A DNA stretch of 64,000 nucleotides from Rugalucina vietnamica (Eukaryota > Mollusca > Bivalvia > Lucinida > Lucinidae): contig OZ024874.1 of NCBI GenBank assembly GCA_964017185.1, positions 36,184,721-36,248,720 of the forward strand, written 5' to 3'. Positions 31,772-42,773 of this stretch are shown piece by piece. The notes beneath the pieces were generated by a model. That model did no database searches. It saw nothing but the letters and a program-made list of their open reading frames with translations, and was not told where the DNA came from. Every line of letters begins with the position of its first letter. Position 1 is the first letter of the stretch. The translations under genes were made by a program, and so were the position numbers.

Positions 31772-33080
31772 TAGAGGATATTTACTTTATGAGGTGAATA
31801 CCAAATATATTTCATCGAGTGAGTTGAAAACATGAAAATTTAGAAAAGAAAATATTTTGTTCCTAATGTTCTAACAAAGAAAATGAATACCCAGACTTTA
31901 TTTTTTCGTTTATAAATAACAGAGTTATAGGAATTTGAATTTCTGAAGTGAGGCACATTTAATGACGTCAAGTGAATGGAAACGTCAGAAGTAATCCAAA
32001 CTCTACAGTGAAAATATCGGCTGATATCAATCACTAGTGAAAATATCAATATCAAGACGGTAGTGAAAATATCACTTTTATCCATTTTTGATATACATTA
32101 ATTTCACTGCTAAGTATAAAATAAGAAAATTATTTTTTATTTTATACTTTACAGTGAAAACCAAGTATATCAAAACTTGATAAAATTGGTATTTTCATTG
32201 ATATGAAATTTCACTGATATCAAATCTCACTGATATCAAAAGTCACTAGTGACTGATATCAGCCTATATCTTCACTGTAATGACGTCAGAATTTTTGGAT
32301 TACTTCTCACGTTTCCATTTACTTGACGTCATTAAATATGTCTCACTTCACAAATTCAAACGCCTATAACTCCGTTATTTATGAACGAAAACATAAAGTG
32401 TGGGTATTCATTTTCTTAGTTAGAACGTAAGGAACAATGTGGTACCAAAATTATTCGTGTTTTCAAAAATTTTTGGTTTTCGCATTTTCACCGCCTGCTT
32501 TGTGAATAGGAATAGAAAATGCCCGTGTATTGTATAAAATAAAAAGAAAATTTGCTTTTTTGAATTGAATACCAAATATATTTCATCTCGTGAGTTGAAA
32601 ACATCAAAATTTTCACTCGTGCTGCGCATTCGTGAAAATTCTGATATTTTCAACTCACTCGATGAAATATATTTGGTATTCTAATGCACCTGAGAATGTA
32701 ACGCGACGTCTGATTGGATAACGTCAAAACCTTGCGACGGTATATTCTGCGATATACCGTCGGAAACCCAACGTCATGAGCAACGTCGCTTGTGATTGGT
32801 TAACGTCGTGTTTTTCGTCGCTGGTGACGCTCACGTTTCGCAAAAAACAATGCATTTTTTCGATGTTTATAGTTTAGAATGGGGATAACAATATTCAAAT
32901 TTTTCATTTGGGGTGGTATATCGTCGGATATACGGTCGGAAATCATGTTTTACGGCTCCGCTGACGCGTCGCCGTAAAACAAAATTTCCGACCGTATATC
33001 CGACGATATACCGCCCCAAATGAAAAATTTGAATACAGTTATCCCCTAATTCAACTCAAAAAAGCAAATATCCTCTATAT
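31772..33080. mobile_element. ATAGAGGATATT-family compound element
   Basis: It begins ATAGAGGATATTTAC and ends GCAAATATCCTCTATA. Between the ends, two half elements are inverted around a centre near 32140 (TTTTATACTTTACAGTGAAAACC): the left half with GAATTTCTGAAGTGAGGCAC and a CRE at 31963, the right half with its mirror and CREs at 32281 and 32324. A terminal hairpin is at 32567-32681 with the loop around TGCTGCGCATTCG. A separate hairpin element is inserted at about 32685-33050. ORFs of 77-81 aa are shared readings of this repeat (also at 58.5 kb). Confidence 0.7.
32685..33050. mobile_element. Hairpin element H4, nested
   Basis: The left part has CGACGTCTGATTGGATAACG and a small hairpin GACGGTATAT-ATATACCGTC (32737-32762). 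The right part is a near-perfect hairpin of about 165 bases (32881-33046; arms GGGTGGTATATCGTCGGATA and so on, loop GGCTCCGCTGACGCGTCGCC). CTAA occurs at both junctions (about 32682-32687 and 33046-33050), a likely short target duplication. Non-coding. Confidence 0.65.
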
Positions 33081-33082
33081 AC

Positions 33083-33329
33083 TTAGCAATGAAATTAACA
33101 CATAAGAGCACAAAAATTCAACACCAAGACATAAAACAATAAGAACCAACACTTGAGTTTCGTTTCGACAAGCTGAACCAACACGGGGCCACAGACATAG
33201 AACTTGTAACAGAGACTAATCTAACTGAAATAAATGAAAATAAATACTGCAAATTATGTCTTATGTAACTCATCTATGAATCGATGCCATTCCCCTCTCA
33301 ATTAATAATAAGGTAGCAAAATAAGAACA
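33083..33329 (-). repeat. Retroposon-like segment, inverted partner of 36.05-36.33 kb
   Basis: The complement of 36055-36330: shared landmarks TTGAGTTTCGTTTCGACAAG, AGACATAAAACAATAAGAAC and TGGCATCGATTGATAGATGA. Together with H1 copies 3 and 4 these form nested inverted repeats around 34.4 kb. Confidence 0.65.
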
Positions 33330-33738
33330 TTTAAGAAATGAATTTCATTTTTCTGGTGTTCATGGAGCTATGAACCGCAGTGGGTCGCGTACAAAGTGAA
33401 TGAACCCCGAAGGGGTTCATTTGCTAGCGAGCCCTCCATGAACACCAGAAAAATTAAACTCATTGCTTATATTTATATTCATTTCTCTCAATCGCTTGTT
33501 GAAAAATAATCATGGTGGTCACATTTACAAGCAAATAGATAATTTACACACAGTGTGTGTTCAAACAGCGGAACGGCGACGACGTTTACAACGTCCAATC
33601 AGATTGACAAAAGCATTGTATTTTGACGTCAAGTTTGACGTCATGTGACGTCGTGTGACACGATGTTGTTAATGGAAATATGAACACAGATAAACATCTA
33701 ATGGTTCATCTAAGGAGGTTTTAGAAAAATGTAAATAT
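33330..33738 (+). mobile_element. Hairpin element H1, copy 3
   Basis: It has the H1 start and tail. The hairpin has a partial deletion in the right arm (33421-33440). The tail keeps CCAATCAGATTG and two CREs (33624-33631, 33636-33643) 4 bases apart. Confidence 0.75.
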
Positions 33739-33840
33739 TAAGCGATGTTACTTTCCATTTGTTAGATTAGATTTCTAGCGGCGACTACTAGATGTTGATG
33801 ATGACCACACAAATGAAGCCCTGTGTTAGTACATGAATAG

Positions 33841-35091
33841 ATTCCGGGACATCTCGGCCCATATCAAACTCGGCCCATGGCAAACTCGGCCCTTGACAAA
33901 CTCGGCCCATGACAAACTCGGCCACCAAATTTAGGACTGTACAAACTCGGTCCATACAAACTCGGCCCCTATCTATAGATATGGTGACCTCATTTCAGAG
34001 TATTGTAGGAAGTTATAAACAGTGGTTTGATAGAAAATATCATTTTTAGTGTTTTGAAGATGATGCATATTAGCAACTCTAGGTTGCTTTCCAATCCATA
34101 TTCTCAATGAATTATGATTGGTATTAAGAATTGCAGCACTAACAAACAATTTCAAGTAATGCAGAGTTGTCATTTTGCTGAGTTTATTATCGATGGTGGG
34201 TTCAGTTGAAAGAAAGAAGAAGAAAAAGAAAGAATGAAAGAAATGGTAGTGAGTATTCTATGTAAAAGAAAGCTAGTCAAAATGATCATTTTCAATGTTT
34301 TGTCACACCTGGTCAGTAATTAGACAATGACAGTATTTGTTTGTATGAAGAACTCAGTCAATTATACTAAACAAACAATTACTGAACAAACCAATAGAAT
34401 TATCACTATTTAGTATGCATGTATACTATTTATTAAAAGATATTAATTGGTTTACTTGAATGCCTTAAATTGTTAAAATAATTCAATATAACAAAACACA
34501 AAAGTAAGCTTTATCGTTTTTTTTTTATTTTTACCTTCTTCCACTCTTTTTGTTTAATATGTCTGTACTAATAGAATCATGGTGAAAACTTAATTTTCTA
34601 GTCTTATAAAAAGATAAGTCCACCGAAGTCCATTAAAGCTTTTTAAGTTTAGGAAAGGCGATTTTCAAACCAATCTGCAACTGGTCGTACTCGAAAATAT
34701 TTTTCCAAAAACACTGATAATCAAATTTCCCACATTTTAAAATAAATAAATGGCTCTTACTTAATATCCTCAATTGTTTCTCAAATGAAAATGAATACCA
34801 CATTTTATATCAACACAAGTCAAGTAACACAAGTCAAGTATACTCGTATAAGGATAAGTACATAAATAATTAGAGAAGTGTATGTAGACTTTGCAATTTG
34901 TTTTTATCAATACTTAGGTACATATATTATATTCGTATATTCCTTTAATCATACAATAAAATCCATATTGTATCAGTATTATAAGTAGAGGCCGAGTTTG
35001 ATATGGGCTGATTTTGTCATGGGGCGAGTTTGTTATGGGCCGAGTTTGTCATGGGCCGAGTTTGTTATGGGCCGAGTTGTCCAGTTACCCA
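33841..35091. mobile_element. Mutator-like element with iterated AAACTCGGCCCATGAC ends
   Basis: Both ends consist of five to seven imperfect iterations of CAAACTCGGCCCATRA (left 33855-33970; right, inverted, 34985-35075). The outermost bases GGGACATCTCGGCCC and, inverted, CTGGACAACTCGGCCC pair as terminal repeats. A nine- to ten-base direct repeat, (C)ATGAATAGA, is at 33832-33841 and 35090-35099. Duplications of 9-10 bases are characteristic of MULEs. The interior (34.0-34.98 kb) has only a 66-codon minus ORF I do not recognise, so the copy is non-autonomous. Confidence 0.75.
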
Positions 35092-35099
35092 TGAATAGA

Positions 35100-35530
35100 G
35101 AAATATTTACATTGTTCTAAAACCTCCTTAGATGAACCATTAGATGTCCATCTGTGTTCATATTTCCATGAACAACATTGTGTCACGCGACGTGACGTAA
35201 TCCAAACTTGACGTAAAAAAACATGAATCTCGCCAATCTGATTGGACGTTGTAAACGTCGACGCCGTTCCGCTGTTTGAACACCCACTATGTGTAGATTC
35301 TTTGTTTGCTTGTAAATGTGACCGCCTTGGTGATTTTTCAACAAGCGATAGAGAGAAATGAATGAAAATATAAGCAATGAGTTGAACTTTTCTGTTGTTC
35401 ATGGAGCTATGAACCGCAGTGGGTCGCTAGCAAAGCTTACATGAACCCCTTCGGGGTTCATTCACTTTGCACGCGACCCACTGCGGTTCATAGCTCCATG
35501 AACACCAGAAAAATGAAATTCATTTCTTAA
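35100..35530 (-). mobile_element. Hairpin element H1, copy 4 (inverted)
   Basis: A complete H1 in minus orientation with an intact hairpin (about 35397-35505, loop CCCCTTCGGGG). The double CCAAT (GCCAATCTGATTGGAC, about 35232-35247) remains, while the CRE has mutated to TTGACGTAA. ORFs of 105 and 64 aa are repeat readings. Confidence 0.8.
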
Positions 35531-36345
35531 ATGAAAGCAGTATCTATATTAAAACATTCAGGTATGTTAGTTTTCTATGATGTGTGATGTAGACAACTAG
35601 ACATTGATACAAAAAATGAATTAAATGAATTAATCAGTGTTTTTGATGAAAATGTCTAATAACAACATAGTTATTTTCATTCTTCTGTTTGGTTTATCTG
35701 TCATCTTTTAAAAGCATTTGTCATACGGCATATGACTAAAACTACTGGACCTTGGAACTTTCAATTAACTTTGTATTATACTTTTGCACCACTTTAGCGC
35801 ATTTTGCGCTTATGCCTCTATGGTGTTCTTTTGAAATTGTTGAGAGTCTGAGGCGACTTGATATACATCGGGAGATGATCAAAGGCCTCAAGAGATCACA
35901 TTAGATATATGTGCCTCTGATGCCTGGCTTCCTGATAGTGGTCTTCTCGACTCGTCTTAGTTTCACACAAGATGAAATGAGCTGCCTCTATTGCTTATGT
36001 TTATAACCAACAAAAGTATGCTATTTCATGTACCATATTCTCTACATAGCATACCGTATTTGTTGTTCTTATTTTGCTACCTTATTATTAATTGCAGGGA
36101 GGGGAATGGCATCGATTGATAGATGAGTTACATAAGACATTTGCAGTATTTATTTTCATTTATTTCAGTTAGATTATTACTTTTAGTTTCTGTAAGAAGT
36201 TCTATGTCTGTGGCTCCGTGTTGGTCCAGCTTGTCGAAACGAAACTCAAGTGTTGGTTCTTATTGTTTTATGTCTTGGTGTTGATTTTTTGTGCTCTTAG
36301 CACCTTATGTGTGTTTTCATATTTTAGTTAAAGAACGCAATATTC
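35531..36345 (+). repeat. AT-rich spacer and retroposon-like segment
   Basis: 35531-36040 is unassigned. From about 36055 the segment matches, inverted, 33083-33329, and its end (TTTTATGTCTTGGTGTTGAT ... AGTTAAAGAACG) belongs to the GTACCTTTT retroposon-like family. Confidence 0.5.
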
Positions 36346-36365
36346 AGCAACAATACTAAGGAAAA

Positions 36366-36600
36366 GCGACCCCCGTGGCCGAGCGGTTAAAAGCGTTGTT
36401 TCTCAATTACTAGATCATCTCACCGCTGTGTCTGGTGCGGGTTCGAGCCCCGATCTGGCCACATGTGAGACAATCCAAGTTCTGCTTGCGGGTGTGCCAG
36501 GTGGTTTTTCTCGGGGTTGTCCCGTTTTCGCCCACCCGTCTCATATGAGCTGAAATAATTTTAAAGGGAAGTAAAACTGAATTAAAAATAATAAATAAAC
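36366..36600 (+). repeat. SINE S, full-length copy
   Basis: A tRNA-like head with A-box GTGGCCGAGCGGTTAAAAGC and B-box GGGTTCGAGCCCC (36438-36450), then TGTGAGACAATCCAAGTTCT, TTTTCTCGGGGTTGTCCCGT, TCATATGAGCTGAAATAATT and an A-rich tail. The head resembles class II tRNAs (Ser/Leu type, GCCGAGCGGTTAA). This is the best copy of the family in the window. Confidence 0.85.
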
Positions 36601-37250
36601 TAAGGAACTAGTTAAAGCAAACATTTTGCCACAAATTTTGTTTAAATCGGTCAAGGAATAAGTGAGATATTGACATTTGAAATTATGGAAAGAAGTGACT
36701 TTTTGGCGGCCATTTTGAATATATAATTAGTAAACTGAAAAATCTTAAACTTTGAATAAAATTCATATTTCAAAACTTATAATTATGGTGAAATATGGCT
36801 AGAATTGATAGAAGAAAGCATTCAAACAAACATTAACATAAAAAATATTAATAGTGTTTCATAAATATTGATTATGCATATATAATTAGGGCTTTATGGC
36901 GTCATAAAGCCTCATGAATATCCAAGATGGCCACCTCCTTAAACAAAAACTGATGAATATTCAAACCAACATAACTTTATTACTTTGAATCCGATTTTGA
37001 TAAACTATGTACCATATTGTTGAGAAAAAAAACTAGTATTATTCAAAAAGACTTAATGTATAAAACGTTGATTAGAAAATGAATATAAACGGATAATGAA
37101 TTTCTTCTGATTTCCCAGAATACCTTTGCCGATCTCAAAAGCTCAAAAAGGAAAATATAATCTGCACTGTGGGTACGGGGAGACATTTTAGGGCCGCCAC
37201 ACGACACAACACAAGCTGCAATAATAGCAATAAAAGTAAAACTGAGATCC
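36601..37250. other. Unassigned
   Basis: AT-rich sequence with GGCGGCCATTTTGAATATAT at 36711 and AAGATGGCCACC at 36931, echoing the motif style of 2.9-3.3 kb. No gene. Confidence 0.3.
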
Positions 37251-37417
37251 TTTAAGTTTGGGTGGCTGAGTGGCCACCTTTTGGGGAAAATGGCTGCTCA
37301 TTCGGCTTACAATATGTTTTCTTAGTAAAAGTACCTGATTGTTAATTTAGTTTTTCCCACCTCGGTTTTTGAAGTGAGAATTTTTTTCTGATTGTGCCAT
37401 TTCCAAATCGTTGCCTA
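37251..37417 (+). repeat. GTACCTTTT retroposon-like family, partial
   Basis: It holds GGCTGAGTGGCCACCTTTTG, CGGCTTACAATATGTTTTC and TTTTTCCCACCTCGGTTTTT, matching 3.78-4.45 and 61.6-61.75 kb. It is cut at CTA/37418 by the next element. Confidence 0.6.
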
Positions 37418-37971
37418 CAGTAAATTATCCAGTTTCGAATCTTATCCAGTTCCGAATCAAGTGGTCGTATCATCACGAACTACACAGCAGCTGTTCGATT
37501 AAAAAACAAACATTTTGTATGGTCATGAAGTCCATCTTTTTCTCTTCCTCTGTGCACGAAGTCAGATTTTGAAAACTTATCTGCATGCTAAAATACATCT
37601 GTTCTTCGAAATGACCTGTCGAATTAGAGTGTATATTGCACTAGTGTAATTATCTGCAAGGTGCATGTTTCCGCAAAATGCACGAACCTAGAATATTCTC
37701 TTTTTTTACATTTTTGGTTCCAGCATGCGTTCCAACATTAATTATATCACACCAGGAAAACTGAACTTCATTTATTGATTTTCTGTTGCGTAGGAGCTGT
37801 TTAATTTTATCTACCAATTTAGCTAGTTTCGGGTCAGTAAAAATCAATTGTGTCGGCATATATAGTACATGTACTTGTAAATCTATAAATATCGCAGTAC
37901 ACGTCTAAGCGCTAAACCTAAAGGAGCTGAGGAGGGAGTGTTTAAATCTCAATAAGTATTTTTTATGTGAG

Positions 37972-38025
37972 TGTGTGTGCGTGTGTATGCTTGCGTGCAT
38001 GCATGTGTGCGTGCGTGCGTTAGTG
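37972..38025 (+). repeat. (GT)/(GC)-rich microsatellite
   Basis: Alternating purine-pyrimidine run of TGTG/TGCG words, potential Z-DNA. Confidence 0.75.
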
Positions 38026-38127
38026 TCGCCACAATAAATGCAGTTTGTTTAAATTGATGCTTAACGTTCTAGTCCCCAGCTATGGTCATGTGAGGACTTT
38101 GTCCCCATTTTATGGGACTTGTGCCCA

Positions 38128-38345
38128 AATTCTCACCGCTGTGTCTGTTGTGAGTTCGAACCCAGCTCGAACCCCGCTCTGGCTATGTGAGACAAGCCAA
38201 GTTCTGTTTGCGAGTGTGTCAGGTGGTCTTGTGTTTCTCGGGGGTTCTCCCGTTTTTTGCCCCACCTACCTGTACTGATTGGCGCGTCTCATATGAGCTG
38301 AAATAATCTTGAAGGGAACGTTAAACTGAAAAAAAATAAACAAAT
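38128..38345 (+). repeat. SINE S copy
   Basis: The B-box region is duplicated (GAGTTCGAACCCAGCTCGAACCCC), then GCTATGTGAGACAAGCCAAG, the body and the AAACTGAAAAAAAATAAAC tail. The head before the B-box is truncated or replaced. Confidence 0.75.
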
Positions 38346-38404
38346 AAAAATAATACAAAAATAATAAAAAAAGTGCTTAAAATATATTATCCACACAACA
38401 AAGC

Positions 38405-38496
38405 CAAGAAGGACAGGCACTGGGTTCGATCCAAACGTTGAGCGCCGAGTTATGCTTTTTGGTAAGACACATGCTCCTCATATAAGGAATCTAGCA

Positions 38497-38500
<4 letters not shown>
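38405..38500 (+). repeat. tRNA-like SINE fragment
   Basis: It has TGGGTTCGATCC (B-box) followed by CGTTGAGCGCCGAGTTATGC and TTTTTGGTAAGACACATGCT, then the CT microsatellite. It is similar in layout to 51.2 kb. Confidence 0.45.

Positions 38501-38551
<51 letters not shown>
38500..38551 (+). repeat. (CT)n microsatellite
   Basis: About 25 CT units in a row. Confidence 0.95.
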
Positions 38552-38555
<4 letters not shown>

Positions 38556-38626
38556 TTCTTTATCTATAATCTTGATTTCTTCTCGTGGCACAGTAGTCTA
38601 AGTGAGTAGCTGTTTCCCTAAAAAAG

Positions 38627-39115
38627 TACAAGTAGGCAAAGATCAGGAAAAGGCGCAATCAGAAAAAGACTCCCACTCCAAAAACCAAGGTGGGAAAAAA
38701 CCAAACTAACAATCAGGTACTTATACCATGAAAACATTTCGTAAGCCGAATGAGCAGCTATTTTCCCAATAGGTGGCCACTCAGTTACCTTAATTAAAAA
38801 TATGCAAACATACATAAGGCGCCAACAGCACAAAAATATTTTAAACACGAAGACATAAAACAAAAAGAACCACCACAGAAGTATCGACTTGGAACGATCA
38901 GTAACACAAAGTTACTGGCGGGTTTAAATCGATTTTACACGGCCGTAACCTCACCCTCAGCTTCTGCAGTGGTTCATAACATTTAGTTAGTTCTTCGGTC
39001 CTCGTGGTGAATCTCTAACTAGTAAATGAATCATTAAGAACAAACAAATAAATCATGATAAACATCCTGATGAATCAAAAACCAGGACTCACAGATTCAG
39101 TAAGCTGCCTAAAAG
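38627..39115 (-). repeat. GTACCTTTT retroposon-like element, minus copy
   Basis: About 490 bases are the complement of 61.3-61.8 kb. Landmarks are AGTACAAGTAGGCAAAGATC, AGGTGGCCACTCAGTTACC, AGACATAAAACAAAAAGAAC, CTTCTGCAGTGGTTCA and ACCAGGACTCACAGATT. It is the longest-range match of this family. No ORF is recognised. Confidence 0.75.
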
Positions 39116-39164
39116 TGGCTATTCAGTTACCAAAACTTAACTAAATAAATAAATGTCAATCCCC

Positions 39165-39395
39165 CCCACCCCGTTGCCGAGTGGTAAAGAGCGCTGATTC
39201 ATCATTAACGCGTGTTTGTTTGTTGTGGGCTCGAGTCCACACACTGTGCACATGTGAGACAAGTTCTGCTTGAAGATGTGCCATTTTTTTTCTCGGTTTT
39301 CCCCCGTTTTCACCACACCTACTGACTAGCTCGTCTCATATAAGCTAAATGATCTTGAAAGGGACGTAAACTGACTCAAAAATCAAAATAGACCA
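39165..39395 (+). repeat. SINE S copy
   Basis: Head CCCCGTTGCCGAGTGGTAAAG and B-box GGGCTCGAGTCCA, then GTGAGACAAGTTCTGCTTG, TTTTCTCGGTTTTCCCCCG and GATCTTGAAAGGGACGTAAA. It is diverged from the 36.4-kb copy. Confidence 0.75.
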
Positions 39396-39511
39396 AATAA
39401 TAAATGAATGATTACGCAAATACAACGGCACAAACGGCATAAAAACGACACCAAAACACGAAACAAATAGAATTACATGTATAACGAAGTACCACATTGG
39501 AATGCTCATTA

Positions 39512-39898
39512 TGCACCGGTCATTTGTATCCACCGCCCCTCTAGTAATAGCTTGGCGTTTAACTTTTCAGGTTTAAAAGCCCGGCACTGCAGGGTCATAT
39601 TTGTGGTAAAATCCCTACTAAAAGCCCCGGCTCGCCGGAGGCTGACAATAATATGGAACAACAGCTGGTAGTTCTGTATGTGAATGTTCAGGTACCTTTG
39701 TCAATTAAATAAGAACATACACGTAATTAATTAAATGTTAAAATACAGCTATTATCTAATTTGAATAAATGTGATGGCGGGCAAATAAAACCCCAGCACT
39801 GCCGGGACTCATCAGGGGTTAAATCACGGCACTTTAGCCCCGCTGTGTCTCCGCTATCCCCGGCCCTAGGGGAGCCAGGGATACCAATGACTGGTGCA
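39512..39898. mobile_element. 387-bp Harbinger-like MITE
   Basis: Ends TGCACCGGTCATTTGTATCC and, inverted, TGCACCAGTCATTGGTATCC, with TTA on both sides (39509-39511, 39899-39901). A three-base TWA duplication is the PIF/Harbinger rule. GC-rich interior (AGCCCCGGCTCGCCGGAGGC). A related fragment (GGCCCCGGCCCCACGGAGGC) lies at 39941-39990. Confidence 0.7.
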
Positions 39899-40835
39899 TT
39901 ATGCATTTTGATTTATCACTTTTAAAGTCCTGTAACGTTAAAGGCCCCGGCCCCACGGAGGCTGACAATAATGAGGAACAGCAACTGAGTTGTTCTTTAA
40001 ATACAAATAGAATTTACCCTGTCCTAGATATTTTTCGGCCAAAATTGGATCCTGTTTTTTTTTTTTATTCAAAATATTTTACAGCCCCCCCCCCCCACCA
40101 TGATAAAAATCAAATGGTCGTTTTCTTACGCAGGTGAGTCTTTGTGCAGTCGATCTGCATCGCGAACAAACACATTGTCTGGATTTCTAGTCTAGTTGCA
40201 TACTCCTGTTAGATATACCTGATTGTGCAACCTTAAAGCTGTGTTTGAAATTCAATGTTAATCAAACAGGTGAAATTTAAACTCATAAAACATCAACAAC
40301 AAAACAAACAAACAAACAAAAACGAAAATAACCAATGCACAGCCCATGATAACAAGCACTTAACTGCAAAAATCTGGAACCAGTTACGCGTACAGACGCT
40401 ACTATCGACTTAGAACACGTATTTGTTCTCGATTGACGCCAAAATCCAGAACGTAAGTTATACGTACTATACATGTACACAGTTTTTGGACACTTTTACT
40501 ATCTGAAATGATAAACTGTGTGTAAGTCTTGTTTTATATAGAACTAATGAAGCTACAAAATGGAAATCATAACGCAATAGCGCCAGGGAGTTTCTTGTTT
40601 AAAAATTATCGCAAGTGATTCGGAACTGGATAAATGATTCGGAACTGGATAAATTGGTGGTCTGCTTCAAAGTCATCGTGTGGCACACAGAATATTCACA
40701 ATGAATCAAACTGAAGTTCATTATTTAGAAGAAGGATTATACTTTCTTATGGTAAGGTCGAAACCTAATTTGCTCTGAGCAATTATCTGGAAACCACTTC
40801 GAAACAAAAGTGACCCGGAACTGGACAATTTACTG

Positions 40836-41240
40836 CTACTTTTACATTTAACAACGTTCAAACCGCGGAGCTTCTTCAACATGGCCCATTTGTTTCTGCG
40901 GAATACAATGATGTCACATCGCCCTGACCAATGACGTCAACGGATTATAGCCAAAACTCATGTTCAAACAGCACGCGAATTTAATGATTTGAACATGGGT
41001 TTAGCTGTTTGCACACGGATTTCGGCCCTATAACGATATCTAAGCAAGCATCAAAGTTTGAATCGTGAATCGTGAACCGTAAACTGTGAACTTACTGACT
41101 TCGGTGTCGGATGATGCTTTCGAGGCGACAGGGGTAAGTGCATTCTTTGATTTTTATCAAATGGACAAACAGCTCTTTTACGAGATGTAATTGGGTCAAA
41201 GTGCACATGACGAACTTGAGCAATGATGATCTTGAGCAAT
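40836..41240. other. Unassigned
   Basis: It has a CRE at 40932-40939 and iterated GTGAACC-like words at 41060-41095. No gene. Confidence 0.3.
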
Positions 41241-41599
41241 GACGAACCTTGTGAAAAACATCGGAACCGCCATAAAATCAATAGAAACAGAAATGAAATG
41301 CAAATCGCAGCAGCAAGTCGCAAGCGCTGAATCATTAGACGCCTAAAACAAGAAATGAAGTTCATGAAAAATGGACCACCCAAATGATCGTTCCCAAAAA
41401 ACTTCAAAAGCCCGAAATAAGAAATGAAATTGAGAGACAAAGACAGTTGCGAGAAAGGACAGTTATGCAAGACTTTCACAATGAAATTGAAATGGTGAGA
41501 CTTAAGAATTGATTCATGCTATGAACAATTAATAAAGCTGGAGACAATCATTAGATCAGGATGCACAGGACAAAGTGTCGGAGTTTCTTACAGAATTAT

Positions 41600-42770
41600 G
41601 GAAAAGAAATATAAAAGTATGAAGAAATTTCCCATAAGCGATGGTAAAACACTGCAACATGATTGAAAAAATACGAAGAAGACTTTATTCGCGAATATGT
41701 GGACATGTCTCAATTTTTTAAAAGAGGCAACAAAGAGACAAAATTTCCAAAACTACCAACAACCACAACACCAAAAGCAGCAGCAGCAACAACAATAACA
41801 AAATCGACAACATCACCAGCGGCAAACACAACTCTACCGACCGAGAGGAACTTATGCTGATGCGGTTAGAAGGCCCGTACACACGAACGAGAATCAACAG
41901 CATTTCAACACTAAATAATCAACAGCCGGACCAAAGAGGGAGACCTAGAAGGAAGCAGCAGCAGTTTCGAAGGCAAAAGAATTTTTCAAACAATTCTAGA
42001 CGAAAGTGAACAAATTGTAAACCTGAGATTCCTTTTCTACAGACGGACCACAATTGGCACTGTCAATTTTAAACGATGAGAACCTGGCTGAAACATCATC
42101 TAAAACATTCACAAAAAAATACAATCCTCAAAAGAAAATCTAACAGAAAACTTTTTAAAACAATTCCGAACATACTGTCTTGTTGATGGGTCTCAAGTTT
42201 ACACCGACACATGAAAAAGGTAATTTCAGTGAAACGGAAAAAGATATAAATGATTTCTGTCGGAAACTAAGACTTAAGGAATATTTTGAGAGTAATGATA
42301 ATACCGATACCTCTCTGGTCAGACAGAAATCTTAATTTACGCCTGAAACAGGTAGAAACAAAAAACTTGATACATACATCTCCATTACTAAAGAAATGGG
42401 TAGTGAAATTCCAATAGAAAACAAACTCATTAAACATAACATAACACAGGAACAAAGAAATGCAAGTAAAAGAAATCTTATAAGTACAAACGGGAATTTA
42501 ACAAATAAGGAACTAGATTTTTTTTATTTTTTTTACTTAATTTTGATTGCAAGATCAGTACATATTTTGGCTTACCTAAAATTCATAAAAGCAAAACAAT
42601 AGAAAATGCATTCAGAGAAAATGAAAATGTAGAATATATTGAAGTAAAAGATCCCCAAGACCTCACTTTTTGTCCCATTGTTGCAGGTCCAAATTGTGAA
42701 ACTAGCCATTTAAGCCTTCTTCTAGACAAACTGCTCAAACATTTTCTAGAACATATTTAAAGTTACTTAC
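41600..42770 (+). pseudogene. Penelope-like RT, N-terminal part
   Basis: After a basic, Gln/Thr-rich stretch (residues from 41663), the frame changes several times. Blocks of the family can still be read: LLMGLKFTPTHEKGNFSETE near 42185, FCRKLRLKEYFESN near 42258, TYFGLPKIHKSK from 42559 and CPIVAGPN near 42672, then SYLRDDIDFLNF near 42764. These correspond to the region before and at the start of the RT fold. The catalytic aspartates lie downstream in the deleted part. Confidence 0.75.
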
Positions 42771-42773
42771 GAG

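Larger units (their letters stand above)
37418..40835. mobile_element. 3.4-kb inverted-repeat element with GGAACTGGATAA subterminal repeats
   Basis: Ends CAGTAAATTATCCAGTTTCG (37418) and, inverted, CAGTAAATTGTCCAGTTCCG (to 40835) are flanked by CTA on both sides (37415-37417, 40836-40838). Inside the ends the word GGAACTGGATAA recurs (inverted at 37440-37460; direct at 40621-40653). The interior is filled with SINEs, a microsatellite and a Harbinger-like MITE. A 69-codon minus ORF (37650-37859, FTDPKLAKLVDKIKQLLRN) is not recognised and might be a transposase scrap. Confidence 0.55.

Noticed and set aside
31840..32085. 81-aa minus ORF also seen at 58471-58659
   Set aside because: Both are readings of the same non-coding hairpin element half.
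41051..41479. 142-aa minus ORF
   Set aside because: Antisense to the basic N-terminal region of the Penelope-like element; hydrophobic content arises from the complement of Lys/Asn codons.
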